A DNA stretch of 64,000 nt from Leuctra nigra (lineage: Eukaryota > Arthropoda > Insecta > Plecoptera > Leuctridae), in contig OW203762.1 in assembly GCA_934045905.1 (NCBI GenBank), positions 28,242,345-28,306,344 of the forward strand. Direction: 5' to 3'. The notes beneath the pieces are model-generated. The model saw only the letters and a list, made by a program, of their open reading frames with translations, made no database searches and was not told the origin of the DNA. Positions 41,031 through 64,000 of this stretch are shown here, in pieces. A program made the position numbers and the translations under genes. How positions within the stretch are numbered: the stretch's first letter is position 1; every line of letters starts with the position of its first letter.

Positions 41031-42945
41031 AACATTCTTTTCATCTTGCAGTTGGTTTGGCTTAGTTCATTTATTTATTTTTGTACAATTGAGAAATAAT
41101 TATTTGAGACAGGCTAGTCACGGGTAGTCAACAATATTCGACAGCCTGTCGATTCAAGTGTTCAAATAAATGCATTTCTCGCACAGTTTGAATTCACTAA
41201 ATTATAAAATACTTGCACGTTAAATTTTCAATTCACCACACATTTAGGCAAAGTGAACGAATTATTTAATTTAGTAGGTATGCACGGACTTTCATGAGTA
41301 AAAGACCGTGTCAGGAATTTTTACTCTAGGGTGGGTATAGCGAGCGGCAAGCAATTCATATGAGGAGACACATATTTTTTCCGCAATAGTTGTTTGGCTG
41401 CCGAGTTGTTTCACTACGAAATTTTTTCTTTAGCGATATGGAAACGAATTTGGTACCACTTTTTGGCAAAAAAAGTGTTTAATTGAGTAATTATAGGGCC
41501 AGACAAAAGTTACAGATTGATCTGTAGATTGGTGTATGCACAGTTAGAAGACCTAGAACATTTTTCTATTGGCATAATTTCATAATTTCATTAAATTTTA
41601 CCCAAATGTAAAAAAAAACATATCAAACAATAACAAATGCTCCCTGGCGCCATTCCTGGTTCATTCCACGACTCAGAATTCGCCTAATCAAATATGTGCA
41701 TACGTCACGATAAAAAAATAAATAACATTTAATATGAAAATGTTTTCAAGTTCAATTTTGCCAGATTGGCTTGTTACTACTAACAGTATCACGTAGTATT
41801 TTTGCATTCTCTGAGTACGTTCTGAGTACTGGAGTGAGTTTTGTAGTTGTTTATAAGTTTTCCACTGACTTTGGAGAGGCCACGAGCACGACCCAAATAT
41901 GTCTGCGGGCGAGAAATTCTAGAAGAGAACATCCTCGTTATCTGATGTCTAAAACTTTAACCAGAGAGTTATTAAAATGACTGTATAAATTCTAACATTT
42001 TGAATACAAGTACATACCGTAGTATAACGCAAACAAATGAGCATGTCCACAATCTGGTATGTAGGTAACTTGTTTCATTTTTATTTACGTTACAAATGTA
42101 GCGATGTATCTTTATTATAAATTAAATAAAGTCAACAATGCCTAATAGAGATAAACAATGTATGTCTGACGAATATTAACCAAACCCACCCACCCACCCA
42201 CTCTCGACCGTAGGATGCCCTGTGAAACAATGCTTACAAAACGACCGCAAAGTTCGCCACAGTTCATCCAAAACATGTATGTATACTTTTAACAAATCAC
42301 CAGTAATAAGTTTCTATTAAAAATTCTAGAACTTGTTGCTTGTAAAACACTGCAATTCCAACAGCGAACGACAAAACTTTTCCAACAGCGACCGAATTAA
42401 TTCGAATATAATTTATAAAGAAGGGCAAATCAAGTGTGAAGAAATAAAATCCACATTTCAACAACCATCGTATATTGTCCAATCAAACACTTCTTAATAT
42501 TATCACAGTAGATAATTACGATGAAAACAAGTAGGGGACTAACTACGGGACACTACGAAAATCACAAAGAGTTCATAATTCGTCGAACATCACTAAAATA
42601 ATATTTATACAAGATTCAAACACGGTGTTACTATAATACATCATTCACACTCAATCTCCATACACCACTTCCAAATTTACATCCAGTTTTATTAAATAAA
42701 TGGCTTGATTTATTTGATAGCACGTATTTAAATATTATTAGGGTTTATACAATGTTACTTTGAGGCCTGGACTTTAATTTTATTTCATTGTCTTAGTCCT
42801 TAGTCCTTGAATGAATTGATATCGCCTTATATAGATAGTAATTTTGTTTTTATATTCATGTGTACACTGAGTCTAATGACTGGGACAGTTATCTAAGACA
42901 TGATAAAGCCAGACCGGTATGAGTCATCGGGGGAGCGTTGAGAGC

Positions 42946-62179
<19,234 letters not shown>

Positions 62180-64000
62180 GACGACGACTCTTTTCTACGA
62201 CGTCCGAACGAGTTCCATGGTTGACAATGAGTCGGCGAGCGAGACGCTTCCAGAGATATTCTATGCAAATGCACGCTACATCAGTTGATTACTGATTGTG
62301 CGGAGCTCGCGGCTAATGAAATATATGGAAATACGCCGTCACTGGAGACCAATTAGACTCCATGATGGGTAAACGAGATAGGCGTTCAATTAGAGCTGGA
62401 GCTTGGTGATAGCGTTCTAATAGTCCGACTATTACATGACTTCAATCAACACACTGACTAATACAGTTCATCCAAGAGTTGAGAAATTCACCCGGCTAAT
62501 CTAGTTCACAAGAACGAAGTTAGGTGATTAACTGGATTCCAATATGCGGATCGGTTATTGGGCAAACACCCAAACTTCTAATCTACATAGGGTTAATCAA
62601 AACACTGAGTCAACCCTATATTATTTACGGTCACTTAGTTATTTCTGATTAATTGTCCTTCACTATTCTACTACTGATAATTTTATCTTGAATTATTTGA
62701 ATCCAATAAATGTCACATTATGTATAGTCCGGTAGACAGGTTGCCACTAATAGGATTTCAAAAGTATTTTATTGTACACTTATTCTTTTACGTGCGATGT
62801 CATAACAATGGAAACTACCGAACTTTGATCACCGCAATAAAACTTGTCATCACATCCAATCAAGAAAGTATTAAAACGCTTCCTGTCCTACTTCACCTGA
62901 TGACACTTGAATTGAATCTTGTCTGTTCGGCGCGAGCGAGAGCGCGACTGAGGCGCAAGAGAGAGGACGACTGCCGCTCCCACCAGCGTCGAGATGCGCT
63001 CTCACAATGGCAGAGGCACACTCGCGTCGCCGTCAGGAGTTCGCCGATCCGAGCAGCAGCTTCCAGAGCTGTCAGAGTCGGAGTCAGCGGCCAGCGGCCG
63101 GGGTAGAGAAGGCGTGGATCCCGGGGTTTGATATTATTATCAGCGCGACGCCGACGTCGACGCGACGCTACTGCGCATGGCATCGCGACGCTCAATACCA
63201 ACCACGAACACACACGTAGATACTTCAGACTCCCGACGTTTGCATGTTGACACCCGAAGCTTTTTTATCGTCGTGTCACACCCTTAGCTTGCGATGTCCA
63301 CACCAGACGTATGGAGTTATTGGATGAGGGCAGTTTCGAGAGAGCTGAGCGTCGTTTTCTTATTCAAATAATTCATCCCGAGACCCTCCGAAAACTTGAA
63401 TACAAATTTATTGTTCGGACGTAAAGGATGACAAATGAACAGCGTTTAAACTGATTCTGAGCATGTGAGCGACCGCAAGTTGTTTATTGATGAAGGAAAG
63501 CGCTTGAGGCGTGTTTGGCGACAATTAACAGTCACAGCCTCGCAACCTGCGATTAAATCAAAGTTATTTAATTTGCAGCTGTCATCCAGTATCATGAATG
63601 ATCGTTGCAGGGAATTCAGGTTTGGTCAAATCTCCCCCCCCCCCCCCCTCCCCCAGTATAATCCCTATATCTCCACCATACAGATCATCCTTGGTAACAT
63701 TTTCAGTGGAGGTTTGAAAAGAAAAGCAATCTTTTAAACGAATAACATTAATTTTAAGTTTGCTGAATTATTATCATCCTTATCTTATACCTTTTAATAA
63801 TGTTTTCAATTCAGACGCGTTACTGTACAGGAGAGGTGTGAAGCAAGAGTACAATAAATTCCCTGTAAGTACAAGTACAAATTACAATAGTAACGGCATT
63901 GTTATTACACATGCAATAAGAAATATCAAAAAACAGAATTTCGAAACTCTCCAAGATTTACATAACTTCTTCTATAATAAATAGTAGTTAGCCCACAGCC
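62180..64000 (-). other. upstream region of the DPR gene
   Basis: Holds the DPR 5' UTR and promoter (unplaced). The stretch 62915-63200 is unusually rich in CG dinucleotides for this window (for example GCGCGACGCCGACGTCGACG near 63144) and is a plausible promoter or 5' UTR exon. A C-run at about 63639-63656 follows. No protein gene is supported to the window end. Confidence 0.5.
62915..63200 (-). promoter_or_regulatory. CpG-rich candidate promoter / first-exon region of the DPR gene
   Basis: A block about 0.75-1 kb upstream of the DPR start codon with dense CG dinucleotides, standing out from AT-rich flanks. The position suits a transcription start region. No TATA box or initiator could be assigned. 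Confidence 0.3.

Larger units (their letters stand above)
38571..42670. other. intergenic region between MCRS1 and the DPR gene (convergent)
   Basis: AT-rich with a pure A run at 39283-39301, two copies of a repeat around 39.7-40.1 kb, a tRNA-like sequence at 40957-41030 and a short CCCA repeat near 42185. No protein gene is supported; short open frames here look random. Confidence 0.6.

Noticed and set aside
62720..63219. Frames of 70-128 codons on both strands upstream of the DPR gene
   Set aside because: They arise from the CpG-rich block; no conserved domain or splice partner is visible.

Overview
This is a eukaryotic (insect) nuclear genome segment. It has split genes with GT-AG introns, AT-rich introns of several kb, and many transposable elements. 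Protein similarity recalled from memory and the repeat content suggest an insect, perhaps Hemiptera. The frequent short motif TAGGTA/TACCTA and the many miniature inverted-repeat elements fit that guess, but the species cannot be fixed from sequence alone.

Four conserved protein-coding genes can be assembled exon by exon with consistent reading phase. (1) 393-16991, plus strand: the 3' part of alpha-catulin (CTNNAL1 family, vinculin/alpha-catenin superfamily), nine exons; its 5' exons lie before the window. (2) 21648-28293, minus strand: complete cytoplasmic poly(A)-binding protein (pAbp), four RRMs plus MLLE domain, 629 residues, convergent with alpha-catulin. (3) 31310-38444, plus strand: complete microspherule protein 1 (MCRS1 / Rcd5) with C-terminal FHA domain, 483 residues, divergent from pAbp. 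(4) 42946-62179, minus strand: a complete DPR-family two-Ig-domain neuronal surface protein with signal peptide and hydrophobic tail, 288 residues, spread over 19 kb. The first three are housekeeping or cell-structure genes and the fourth is neuronal; they do not form a functional pathway.

The introns and intergenic DNA of the left two thirds are packed with mobile DNA. There is a 5'-truncated RTE-type non-LTR retrotransposon with a visible target-site duplication inside alpha-catulin, and a relic of the same kind inside MCRS1. A 734-codon CR1/L2-like reverse transcriptase ORF lies inside pAbp, and a decayed Ty1/copia fragment lies upstream of MCRS1. At least eight MITE or hAT-like elements are present, four with clear target-site duplications. 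Several very long palindromes (foldback elements) occur: 5.6-6.9 kb, 11.86-12.11 kb, 12.4-15.2 kb with satellite-bearing arms, and 32.5-32.9 kb. The right third (about 43-63 kb, the DPR gene) has fewer recognisable elements, less extreme AT content and several long triplet microsatellites.

The observations most worth a second look are: hammerhead-ribozyme-like cores in and near repeats (12014-12056, 26479-26520); the A-rich probable 5' leader of pAbp, which resembles the autoregulatory tract known for PABP mRNAs; the satellite-armed giant palindrome; a tandem duplication of the end of a DPR exon that offers an in-frame alternative donor; and three dispersed copies of a tRNA-Leu-like primer-binding site. 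No previously undescribed biological system could be established.
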